Shown here: in pieces, positions 1 to 6,760 of the stretch
How the letters are laid out: each line of letters opens with the position of its first letter
Numbering within the stretch: position 1 is the first letter of the stretch
Assembly: GCA_002315235.1 (NCBI GenBank)
Contig: DCGK01000013.1
Coordinates: forward strand, 1 to 26,759
Length of the DNA stretch: 26,759 bases
Reading direction: 5' to 3'
Source: Ruminococcus sp. UBA1780
GTDB lineage: Bacteria; Bacillota; Clostridia; Oscillospirales; Ruminococcaceae
The notes under the pieces: generated by a model
Seen by the model: the letters and a program-made list of their open reading frames with translations, nothing else
The model's database searches: none
What the model was told of the DNA's origin: nothing
Made by a program: the position numbers and the translations under genes

Positions 1-56
1 TAAAATTTTGCCAGTATATGGATTTCTATATTCGATGTAACTGTCACAAACATGGT

Positions 57-78
57 GAGTTAAAGTGATATTTAACTC
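57..78. other. AT-rich hairpin upstream of pyruvate kinase
   Basis: GAGTTAAA (57-64) and TTTAACTC (71-78) form a perfect 8-bp stem with a 6-nt loop. It could be a weak terminator of a gene left of the window or a regulatory site for pyruvate kinase. There is no proper T-run, so neither role is established. The rest of 1-115 shows no gene. Confidence 0.3.
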
Positions 79-115
79 TTATCCCACGCAACCGTATTAT
101 CGTGTAATTTTTTTA

Positions 116-144
116 TTGACCTCGCCGGCGATATAGTCTATAAT
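116..144 (+). promoter_or_regulatory. Promoter of pyruvate kinase
   Basis: TTGACC (116-121) and TATAAT (139-144) are separated by exactly 17 nt, a near-consensus sigma-A promoter. Transcription would start near 151 and give a short leader of about 30 nt that contains the GGAGG ribosome binding site at 169-173. Confidence 0.85.
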
Positions 145-181
145 AATATCTGGACTATAAAAACAAACGGAGGATTTTTTA

Positions 182-1615
182 ATGCGCAAAACCAAGATTG
201 TATGCACAGCAGGTCCGGCAACGGATGACGACTCAGTAATGAGAGAACTCATGAAAGCCGGAATGAACATCGCACGTTTCAACTTTTCACACGGAGACTA
301 CGAAACCCATAAACGCAGGTTTGAGCAGGTACGCAGAATCCGCGAGGAACTTGATCTGCCGGTTGCAACAATGATGGACACCAAGGGTCCTGAAATCAGA
401 CTCAGAAAGTTTGTCGATGACAAGCCTGTGGAGATTAAGGACGGAGACATATACACACTTACAACACGTGACGTACCATGTACAGCCGAGGTCGGAAGCA
501 TAACATTCCAGAAGCTTCCTCAGGACGTTTCAATCGGAAACCGCATTCTTATCAATGACGGCGTGGTTGAGCTTGTGGCAGAAAAAATAACAGCCACGGA
601 CATAGAGTGCCGCATTATTCACGGCGGAACACTTTCAAACAACAAGGGAATCAACGTTCCGGGAGTAAAGCTTTCAATGCCGTTCCTGAGTGAAGCAGAC
701 ATGAATGACCTTGAATTCGGGGCAGGAATGAAATATGATTTCATAGCCGCAAGCTTTGTAAGATCTTCCGCTGACATTAACTATCTCAGAAAATACACAC
801 ACAGCCTTGGCTGGTTCGATGTAAAAATAATTGCAAAAATCGAAAACCTTGAAGGCGTTGACAACATCGACGAAATTCTCGAAGCCGCTGACGGCATCAT
901 GGTTGCCCGCGGTGACATGGGTGTTGAAATACCTTTTGAAAAGATTCCTGCAATTCAGAAAACCCTTATTACAAAGGGCTACAATGCCGGCAAACAGGTA
1001 ATCACAGCAACTCAGATGCTTGAATCCATGATTTCAAACCCTCGTCCGACACGAGCTGAAATCACCGACGTAGCAAATGCTATCTATGACGGAACAAGCG
1101 CAATAATGCTCTCTGGCGAAACTGCAGCCGGCAGATATCCGGTCGAATCCGTTCAGACAATGGCACTGATTGCGGAAACAACGGAAAAGGACATTAACTA
1201 CCGTTCACGTTTCAAAAACAGACCGCCGCAGGATGCAGCAGACATCACACATGCCATTGCAAATGCCATTGCCCATGCTACAGTAACAACAGCACATGAC
1301 CTTAATGCAAGTGCAATCATCACTGTTACAAAGGGCGGCTCGACTGCAAGACTCATCTCAAAATACAGACCTGACGTGCCTATTATCAGCTGTACAACAG
1401 ACGAGTATGTAAGACGTCAGACAAATATGTCATGGGGTGTGGTACCTCTTGTAATCGACGAGAAGACAAATTCGGATGATCTCTTTACTGAAGCAGCAAA
1501 TGCAGCTAAAAAAGCCGGATTTGTAAATGACGGTGACACTGTTGTTCTGACAGCAGGTGTTCCCCTCGGAGTTTCAGGCACAACAAATCTTATGCGCGTT
1601 GAAGTAATCAAATAA
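182..1615 (+). CDS. pyk: Pyruvate kinase
   Basis: Cytoplasmic glycolytic enzyme converting phosphoenolpyruvate and ADP to pyruvate and ATP. The 477-residue protein begins with the family-typical TKIVCTAGPA segment and contains FNFSHG near residue 34, the catalytic-lysine segment IIAKIENLEG, the metal-binding MVARGDMGVE, and the ATQMLESM...RPTRAE stretch around residue 280. The length fits the catalytic A/B core plus the C-terminal regulatory domain; the extra PEP-utiliser domain found in some Bacillus-type enzymes is absent. The ATG is preceded by GGAGG with suitable spacing and by a strong promoter. It is the only + strand gene on this side of the glycan locus and looks like a monocistronic housekeeping gene. 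Confidence 0.97.
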   Translation: MRKTKIVCTAGPATDDDSVMRELMKAGMNIARFNFSHGDYETHKRRFEQVRRIREELDLPVATMMDTKGPEIRLRKFVDDKPVEIKDGDIYTLTTRDVPCTAEVGSITFQKLPQDVSIGNRILINDGVVELVAEKITATDIECRIIHGGTLSNNKGINVPGVKLSMPFLSEADMNDLEFGAGMKYDFIAASFVRSSADINYLRKYTHSLGWFDVKIIAKIENLEGVDNIDEILEAADGIMVARGDMGVEIPFEKIPAIQKTLITKGYNAGKQVITATQMLESMISNPRPTRAEITDVANAIYDGTSAIMLSGETAAGRYPVESVQTMALIAETTEKDINYRSRFKNRPPQDAADITHAIANAIAHATVTTAHDLNASAIITVTKGGSTARLISKYRPDVPIISCTTDEYVRRQTNMSWGVVPLVIDEKTNSDDLFTEAANAAKKAGFVNDGDTVVLTAGVPLGVSGTTNLMRVEVIK

Positions 1616-1620
1616 ACAAA

Positions 1621-1655
1621 GATGCTTTCCCGTTTTTGTATTCCGGGAAAGCATT
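1621..1655 (+). terminator. Terminator of pyruvate kinase
   Basis: ATGCTTTCCCG (1622-1632) pairs perfectly with CGGGAAAGCAT (1644-1654), an 11-bp stem with an 11-nt loop, followed by a T-rich tail (ttatttat). It starts only 6 nt after the pyk stop codon. Confidence 0.8.
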
Positions 1656-1684
1656 ATTTATCTCAGTACAAATATATACAGGTA

Positions 1685-1721
1685 AAAACAAACGGGAGCT
1701 TTTTATGCTCCCGTTTGTTTT
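1685..1721. terminator. Bidirectional terminator between pyk and the glycan locus
   Basis: A perfect 15-bp stem (1685-1699 with 1707-1721) and a 7-nt loop, with T-runs on the 3' side in both directions. It serves convergent transcription: backup for pyk on the + strand and the main terminator for the GH16 gene on the - strand, whose stop lies about 40 nt away. Confidence 0.88.
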
Positions 1722-1763
1722 GTGATTAGTGAATTGTATGATTATTGGGTAAAATCAGATTAA

Positions 1764-3245
1764 TCAGCCTTCAGGATGCTCTGCATCATCACTGAATTCT
1801 TCAATCTTTTCAAGACGTACATTTGAAATGTGAACACTTGAAAGCGGGAAGAATTTACCGAAGTTGAATTCAAGACGTCCGTTATGGTCATCCTTTCTTG
1901 TCATTTCAAATTCGTAGGCAAATGTCTGCTTTTCAGTTGTAAGATGTACAACTGTATCAGGCAGATAACGTACCCAGCCGCTTGTAGGAGCTGAGATACA
2001 AACCTTCATAACTCTGTTCTTTTCATCAGCAGATGCGTCAAATGTAAGTCTGTACTTGTCGCCCTTGTACATAGGGAGTTCAGCCTGTACAACCTGTACT
2101 GAATATTCTTCAGTACCCTTCGCCTGCTGTGTGATAAAGAGCTCATTGTCCTTTATTTCACCTGTGCCCTCACCGCCGTTGAAGAGGAGGAATCTCCAGT
2201 TTTCTTCGTCGTCGAGTGCTTCAGCTTCTGAGAAATCACCGTTGTAGATATAGTTGCCGTCTTCCAGAGGTTCTCTGTAATTCGGAACCGGCTTTGTAAC
2301 GTTTGTATCGTATTCAGGCTTCTGATATACACGAACATAGTCTATCTCGAATTCTGCCTTGTCGAAATCAGTTGATGCATCAGGGTTGCCCGGCCATGTA
2401 CCGCCTACTGCAAGGTTCATCTGAACATAGAATGTCTGGTCAAACGGTGCAGGATACGGCTTGTCATCTTCACCGTCAACAGCTGAGAACCAGTCGTTTA
2501 CTGTGTGATAAAGGTTGCCGTCAATGTACCAGCGCATTTCTCCGGGTTCCCACTCTACTGAATATTCATGGAAATCAGATGCAAATGTATCGCCGCCCTC
2601 GAGCTTGTATGTGCCCTGCTGTTCGCCGTGAGGCTCACCGTAGTGGAGTGTACCGTAAGCTGTGTCGGTCTGATGTCCGAGAACTTCCATGATATCAATC
2701 TCGCCGCACTTAGGCCAGATTCCGTAGTGTTCCTCATCAGTCGGCATCATCCAGATTGCAGGCCACAGACCCTGTCCTTCAGGTACCTTTGCACTGGCAA
2801 CTACCTTGCCGTACATAAAGTCGCTGAGATTCTGGCCCTTGATCTTGCCTGATGTATAGTAATCCTTGTCGTTTTCGTCTTTGGTCTTAATTGCCTTGAG
2901 TACAAGCTTTCCGTCTCTTGTGAATACATTTTCCTCTGTTGTTGTGTATTCCTGAAGCTCTGAGTTTGTCCAGCCAGGTTCATGAGGATCGTATGTCCAG
3001 ATTGAAGTATCAAGCTCAGGTGCGCTGAATTCGTCATGCCAGAGAAGGTTGTAGCCTTCGAGTTCCGGTGCTTCAGCGTCAGGAACTTCAGTGTTTTCTC
3101 CTGCAGATGATTCTGTTTTTTCTTCGCCTGATGATACTGAAGAGCTGTCTGCAGGTTTTGTTTCTTCCTTTGAAGAACATCCTGAGAAAAGTCCGAGTGC
3201 CAGAGCGCTGCATAATGTTAATGCAAGTATTCTTTTTCTGTTCAA
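1764..3245 (-). CDS. GH16 beta-glucanase lipoprotein with C-terminal CBM4-like domain
   Basis: Predicted secreted, membrane-anchored beta-1,3- or beta-1,3-1,4-glucanase (laminarinase/lichenase type). The signal peptide ends in a lipobox (LFSGC, Cys23), followed by a Ser/Glu-rich linker to about residue 65. Residues 66-310 are the GH16 catalytic domain: WHDEF opens it and GEIDIMEVLG carries the ExDxxE active site, nucleophile Glu182, Asp184 and acid/base Glu187. Residues 331-480 (GNYIYNGDFSE...) resemble the CBM4/9 beta-sandwich carbohydrate-binding module. The start is a TTG: AGGAGG at 3254-3259 lies 8 nt upstream and no closer ATG exists. The gene closes the glycan locus but sits 180 nt after its neighbour, so it may be a separate unit. 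Its substrate, dietary glucan or the cell's own polymer, cannot be read from sequence. Confidence 0.93.
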   Translation of the reverse strand: MNRKRILALTLCSALALGLFSGCSSKEETKPADSSSVSSGEEKTESSAGENTEVPDAEAPELEGYNLLWHDEFSAPELDTSIWTYDPHEPGWTNSELQEYTTTEENVFTRDGKLVLKAIKTKDENDKDYYTSGKIKGQNLSDFMYGKVVASAKVPEGQGLWPAIWMMPTDEEHYGIWPKCGEIDIMEVLGHQTDTAYGTLHYGEPHGEQQGTYKLEGGDTFASDFHEYSVEWEPGEMRWYIDGNLYHTVNDWFSAVDGEDDKPYPAPFDQTFYVQMNLAVGGTWPGNPDASTDFDKAEFEIDYVRVYQKPEYDTNVTKPVPNYREPLEDGNYIYNGDFSEAEALDDEENWRFLLFNGGEGTGEIKDNELFITQQAKGTEEYSVQVVQAELPMYKGDKYRLTFDASADEKNRVMKVCISAPTSGWVRYLPDTVVHLTTEKQTFAYEFEMTRKDDHNGRLEFNFGKFFPLSSVHISNVRLEKIEEFSDDAEHPEG

Positions 3246-3293
3246 ATTATATTCCTCCTGTAAGATATTTAACGATCATAGATTTACAGTTTT

Positions 3294-3299
3294 ATTATA
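3294..3299 (-). promoter_or_regulatory. Possible -10 element for the GH16 gene
   Basis: TATAAT on the - strand, preceded by AAAG, about 50 nt upstream of the TTG start in the 180-nt gap after the DUF6311 gene. No good -35 sits at normal spacing, so this is a weak call. The rest of the gap (3246-3426) is AT-rich and shows no clear terminator. Confidence 0.3.
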
Positions 3300-3426
3300 C
3301 TTTATTCTGTCATTTTATTTATATCAAAATTTTTAGGTTATTAGCAATTTTTTATCAGTTTTAAGATATCAAATCACCTTCCTTATCTCTGCTGCTCCGG
3401 CCATGGCCTGATTTATCTGTTTTCAG

Positions 3427-5103
3427 TTATTTCTGAAGTGCAACCGTGTATCCGTCTATAACCTTAACCTCAACGCTGCTGTTCTCCGGAACTGCCTCCG
3501 GGTTAAGAATTATGTACACGGCATTTTTCATGCCTTTTCCTGCAGAAAGGTCATCGAGACATTTCTGAGCATACTCTGAAAGACTCGCAGCACTTGTTCT
3601 TGCAAAATAAAAGCTTGAAAGGCTCATTCCCCTGTCACATGCGTACTCGGCAAAGCCTCTGTATGTCTTTGCGGCACCAAGCTCAGCCTGGGTTACAGGA
3701 GTGAAAATGAACATGTCCCTTCCTTCTGTTACAGTGTCCCATTCATCGCTCTTAAGCGGACTCTCGTATACTGTTTCAGCAGTGTATCTTGTGTGAAATG
3801 AAACAAGCCAGGTTCTCAGGTCAAGCAGCTGAATTCCGAGACAAACAGCAAGAGCAGGCAGTATAAACGCCTTTTTCCTCACTGATGCTACTGCTGCAGT
3901 AATTCCTGTAAAGAGAATATAGTCAGCAACCCATACAAATCTGCCTGAGGCACGGAACACCATCAGAAATTTCTGAACTGTTTCAGGATAGTTAATCTCA
4001 TAGATTATTCTGTCGTTAAATGTTCCTGTCGGACTTGCCGCAAAAAATACCGCACCGGCCATTACAAGCAGTGCTGCAAGGCAGTGGAACCAGTATTTCT
4101 TTATTCTTCTGCCAAGTACACTGAAAAATCCGTCCTCTTCGGTAAAGCATGAAATAACCGCAAATACAATTCCGGTTACTGCCATAACCATCATGCCAAG
4201 GCCGGCATAGCCGAAGCCCTCCTGATTGCTGTTGTAAACAGCAGGCGGCTTCAGGAAATCGGAATGTCCGTAGCTGTTGTACAGGAAATTGTAGTTAGCC
4301 GAAAATCTTCCGAGACCGCCGGCTGTAAAATCACTGTCACCGTAAAATGCACCGAACACAAACATTGTTATTACCGAAAAAAGAAGTGTAAATCCCAGTA
4401 CATATACAGAATGAAGTATTCTCTTCTTCAGAAATATATCGGAAAGAATGTATCCGGCCATAATCATAAGAATCATTCCAAGGAAATAAACATGAACCGT
4501 TACACTGATAACACCGAGAAGCGTCCAGAGAACAGCAGGAGCCGCTCTGAACATCCAGTCATGTCCTGCGTATGTCCACAGCAGAATGGCAGCCACCAGT
4601 ATCCACTGTGCGCTCAGCGCTTCATGATGAAGCGACCTTGTCAGTACTGACGGAGCCAGAATGAAAAATGCTGATGAGAAAATACAGAAAACCGGATTAC
4701 GGCTGAATCTGTTCACAAGCAGCGATGAAAAGCCGCCCATAAGTATGAAACTCGTAAGCTCCCAGATCCCCACGTACTGAAACGTATCCGGAAGCAGCGG
4801 TGAAAGAAGCTTGAAAAACACAGCAAACAGCGGTATCGAATCAGTGTACATACACGACACCATACCGTCGGATGAAAGTCCTTCAGTCAGTCCCAGCGGA
4901 AACGCCCACGGTGAACGCCTGAAGAATTTCCAGCCCATATAGTGCTGTGAAAGATCACCTCCGGAGGCATTTACCCATCCGTCATATTCAGGATTTACTA
5001 TGGAAAAACCATAGGTAAGCCAGAAAATCAGGGCACCCAGCAGACAGCCTCCGGAAAAAACAAGTACTCCGGTTAATTTACTTTGTGAATTTTCAGTATT
5101 CAA
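3427..5103 (-). CDS. DUF6311-type polytopic membrane protein, GT-C-like
   Basis: About 558 residues with roughly ten hydrophobic segments, a first membrane span near residues 13-35 and an extracytoplasmic loop with GGDLSQHYMGW (Asp52 in the longest frame). The N-terminal pattern (YGFSIVNP, then the loop, then YTDSIPL) matches what I recall of the DUF6311 family, whose layout resembles GT-C transferases that use polyprenyl-linked donors, with acidic residues in the first loop. No enzymatic role is proven. The longest frame begins at ATG 5109, but the AGGAG at 5111-5115 would then be only 1 nt away. TTG at 5103 has 7-nt spacing and is preferred. It lies 30 nt after wzt, so it probably decorates or transfers the exported glycan on the outer face of the membrane. 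Confidence 0.75.
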   Translation of the reverse strand: MNTENSQSKLTGVLVFSGGCLLGALIFWLTYGFSIVNPEYDGWVNASGGDLSQHYMGWKFFRRSPWAFPLGLTEGLSSDGMVSCMYTDSIPLFAVFFKLLSPLLPDTFQYVGIWELTSFILMGGFSSLLVNRFSRNPVFCIFSSAFFILAPSVLTRSLHHEALSAQWILVAAILLWTYAGHDWMFRAAPAVLWTLLGVISVTVHVYFLGMILMIMAGYILSDIFLKKRILHSVYVLGFTLLFSVITMFVFGAFYGDSDFTAGGLGRFSANYNFLYNSYGHSDFLKPPAVYNSNQEGFGYAGLGMMVMAVTGIVFAVISCFTEEDGFFSVLGRRIKKYWFHCLAALLVMAGAVFFAASPTGTFNDRIIYEINYPETVQKFLMVFRASGRFVWVADYILFTGITAAVASVRKKAFILPALAVCLGIQLLDLRTWLVSFHTRYTAETVYESPLKSDEWDTVTEGRDMFIFTPVTQAELGAAKTYRGFAEYACDRGMSLSSFYFARTSAASLSEYAQKCLDDLSAGKGMKNAVYIILNPEAVPENSSVEVKVIDGYTVALQK

Positions 5104-5132
5104 GTCCATTCTCCTTTTTTGTCCGTACCCCG

Positions 5133-5870
5133 TTACTTTTTATTCATAAACTCAACGTATCTGTCACAGACTTCCTTTGTATCACCGAAGGCCATCTGAT
5201 TGCCGTGGTCAAGCCACAGAACCTTTGTTGCCATACGCCTTATCTGGTCCATGGAATGTGATACAAGAAGAGTTGTCGCGCCGCCGCGGATGATTTCAAG
5301 CATCTTGGCTTCGCTCTTCTTTCTGAAAGCACCGTCACCTACGGAAAGAACCTCATCAAGTATGAGAATCTCAGGCTTTACAAGACATGCAATTGAAAAT
5401 GCCAGTCTTGACTTCATACCTGAGGAAAGATGTGAAAAGAGTCTGTCTTCAAATTCCTTCAGCTCGGCAAATTCTATTATGCTTTCATAAGTCTCATTCA
5501 TAAATTCCCTTGTATATCCGAGCATTGCGCCACGGAGGAATGTATTTTCCTTTACTGTAAGGTCACCGTCAAATCCGGTACCAAGCTCAAGCAGGGATGC
5601 TATATTTCCTCTTACAGCCATTGTACCTGTTGTCGGTCTCATTATTCCGGAAATAACCTTGAGAAGAGTTGATTTTCCGGCACCGTTTGTGCCGACAATT
5701 CCGAGAAGCTCGCCCTCTTCAAGATTAAACGAAACGTTTTTTACAGCAGTAAATTCCTTAGGCCTGTACTGCCCTTTTATTTTCTGGATTATAACATCCT
5801 TGAGACCGATTGTTGAAAAGTCTCCGGTTATATAGGAAACGGAAATATCGTTAAGCTCTATTTTACTCAT
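5133..5870 (-). CDS. wzt: Polysaccharide ABC exporter, ATP-binding subunit (Wzt/TagH type)
   Basis: Cytoplasmic ATPase driving export of a polyprenyl-linked glycan through Wzm. The 245-residue protein has Walker A GTNGAGKST (60-68), signature SSGMKSRLAF (149-158), Walker B ILILDE (168-173) and the switch His205. The GILGTNGAGKST-like region and the VLSVGDGAFRKKS stretch after Walker B are typical of the Wzt/RfbE/TagH subfamily. It ends soon after the nucleotide-binding domain, so the C-terminal carbohydrate-binding domain of E. coli O9a-type Wzt is missing. The ribosome binding site GGAGG overlaps the wzm stop codon, so the two subunits are translationally linked. Export coupled to synthesis rather than to a terminal cap is inferred from the short form. 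Confidence 0.93.
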   Translation of the reverse strand: MSKIELNDISVSYITGDFSTIGLKDVIIQKIKGQYRPKEFTAVKNVSFNLEEGELLGIVGTNGAGKSTLLKVISGIMRPTTGTMAVRGNIASLLELGTGFDGDLTVKENTFLRGAMLGYTREFMNETYESIIEFAELKEFEDRLFSHLSSGMKSRLAFSIACLVKPEILILDEVLSVGDGAFRKKSEAKMLEIIRGGATTLLVSHSMDQIRRMATKVLWLDHGNQMAFGDTKEVCDRYVEFMNKK

Positions 5871-5884
5871 TTTCAGTTTCCTCC

Positions 5885-6673
5885 TTACATGTAGTACATA
5901 AACTTGTAGTTGTATTTCTTGTAAATCAGCGCCCCGGTCAGAATTGCCACGAAAGCATATCCGACACAGAGAAGATGTGTCATCATGTCCGGAATCTGAT
6001 TGTAGATTACTATCTCACGGATATATGTGATATACACGTAAAGCGGATTAAGATAAAAAAGCTTCTGGGCAAGAGGTGAATAATTTCCTGTGTAGTAGAA
6101 AATAGCTGAAAGATAGCTGAGCATCATTGTAAAAATATCATACAGATACTGAATATCCTTGAAAAGCACGAAAAGAGCTGAAAGAATAAGTCCGCAGCCT
6201 ATATTGAATATGATAAGACATATTACCGGATAGACAAGCGCTGTAAATTTCAGTGTTACAGGTATTCCGTCACAAAGTGTGAAAATAAAGAATATAATCA
6301 GCGTAAGTCCGAAGTTTATCAGAGAAGCTACATTCTTTGAGAGCAGGAACATGTATTTCGGAAGATTTATCTTCGTGATAATGTTCGAGTTTGACATAAG
6401 AGAATGCATTCCACCGTTTGTTGAATCCTTGAAAAACGAAAATGTAAGGTTTCCTGCAAAAAGATAGATTGTGTAGTGCGGAATATTGTTTCCGAAAAAC
6501 TGTGTGAACACGACACTCATAACCAGCAGCTGCATAAGCGGGGAAACAAGGCTCCAGAGCATGCCGAGTACTGTTCGCTTGTACTTTTTCTTAAAATCCC
6601 TTTTCACAAGTTCCTCAAACAGAAACTGATGTTTTTTCAGTTTCAGAATCTGTTCCTTTATTGTATTTACCAT
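5885..6673 (-). CDS. wzm: Polysaccharide ABC exporter, permease subunit (Wzm/TagG type)
   Basis: Integral membrane half of the glycan exporter. 262 residues, normal length for ABC-2 polysaccharide permeases, with about six hydrophobic segments. The N-terminus RDFKKKYKRTVLGMLWSLVS followed by a hydrophobic stretch is the subfamily hallmark of Wzm/TagG/KpsM proteins. A conserved cytoplasmic loop with NIITKINLPKYMF follows. GGAAG lies 7 nt before the ATG. The 87-nt gap from the preceding glycosyltransferase contains a 7-bp GGAAACG/CGTTTCC stem without a T-run, probably not a terminator. The polymer it moves is predicted to contain D-rhamnose and/or mannose, from the upstream sugar-nucleotide genes. 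Confidence 0.93.
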   Translation of the reverse strand: MVNTIKEQILKLKKHQFLFEELVKRDFKKKYKRTVLGMLWSLVSPLMQLLVMSVVFTQFFGNNIPHYTIYLFAGNLTFSFFKDSTNGGMHSLMSNSNIITKINLPKYMFLLSKNVASLINFGLTLIIFFIFTLCDGIPVTLKFTALVYPVICLIIFNIGCGLILSALFVLFKDIQYLYDIFTMMLSYLSAIFYYTGNYSPLAQKLFYLNPLYVYITYIREIVIYNQIPDMMTHLLCVGYAFVAILTGALIYKKYNYKFMYYM

Positions 6674-6760
6674 TGCTGTACTTCCTTTTCAATAATCGGG
6701 ATAAATGTCATATCTGCAGGAAACGCTGATTTATGCTTTTTTAAGTCGTTTCCGTGACAT

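Noticed and set aside
3399..3408. GGCCATGGCC palindrome downstream of the DUF6311 gene
   Set aside because: A short GC palindrome without flanking structure or T-run; no evidence for a terminator or operator.
6719..6753. GGAAACG/CGTTTCC stem between the fused transferase and wzm
   Set aside because: No T-run on the transcribed strand, and a terminator here would cut off the exporter genes.
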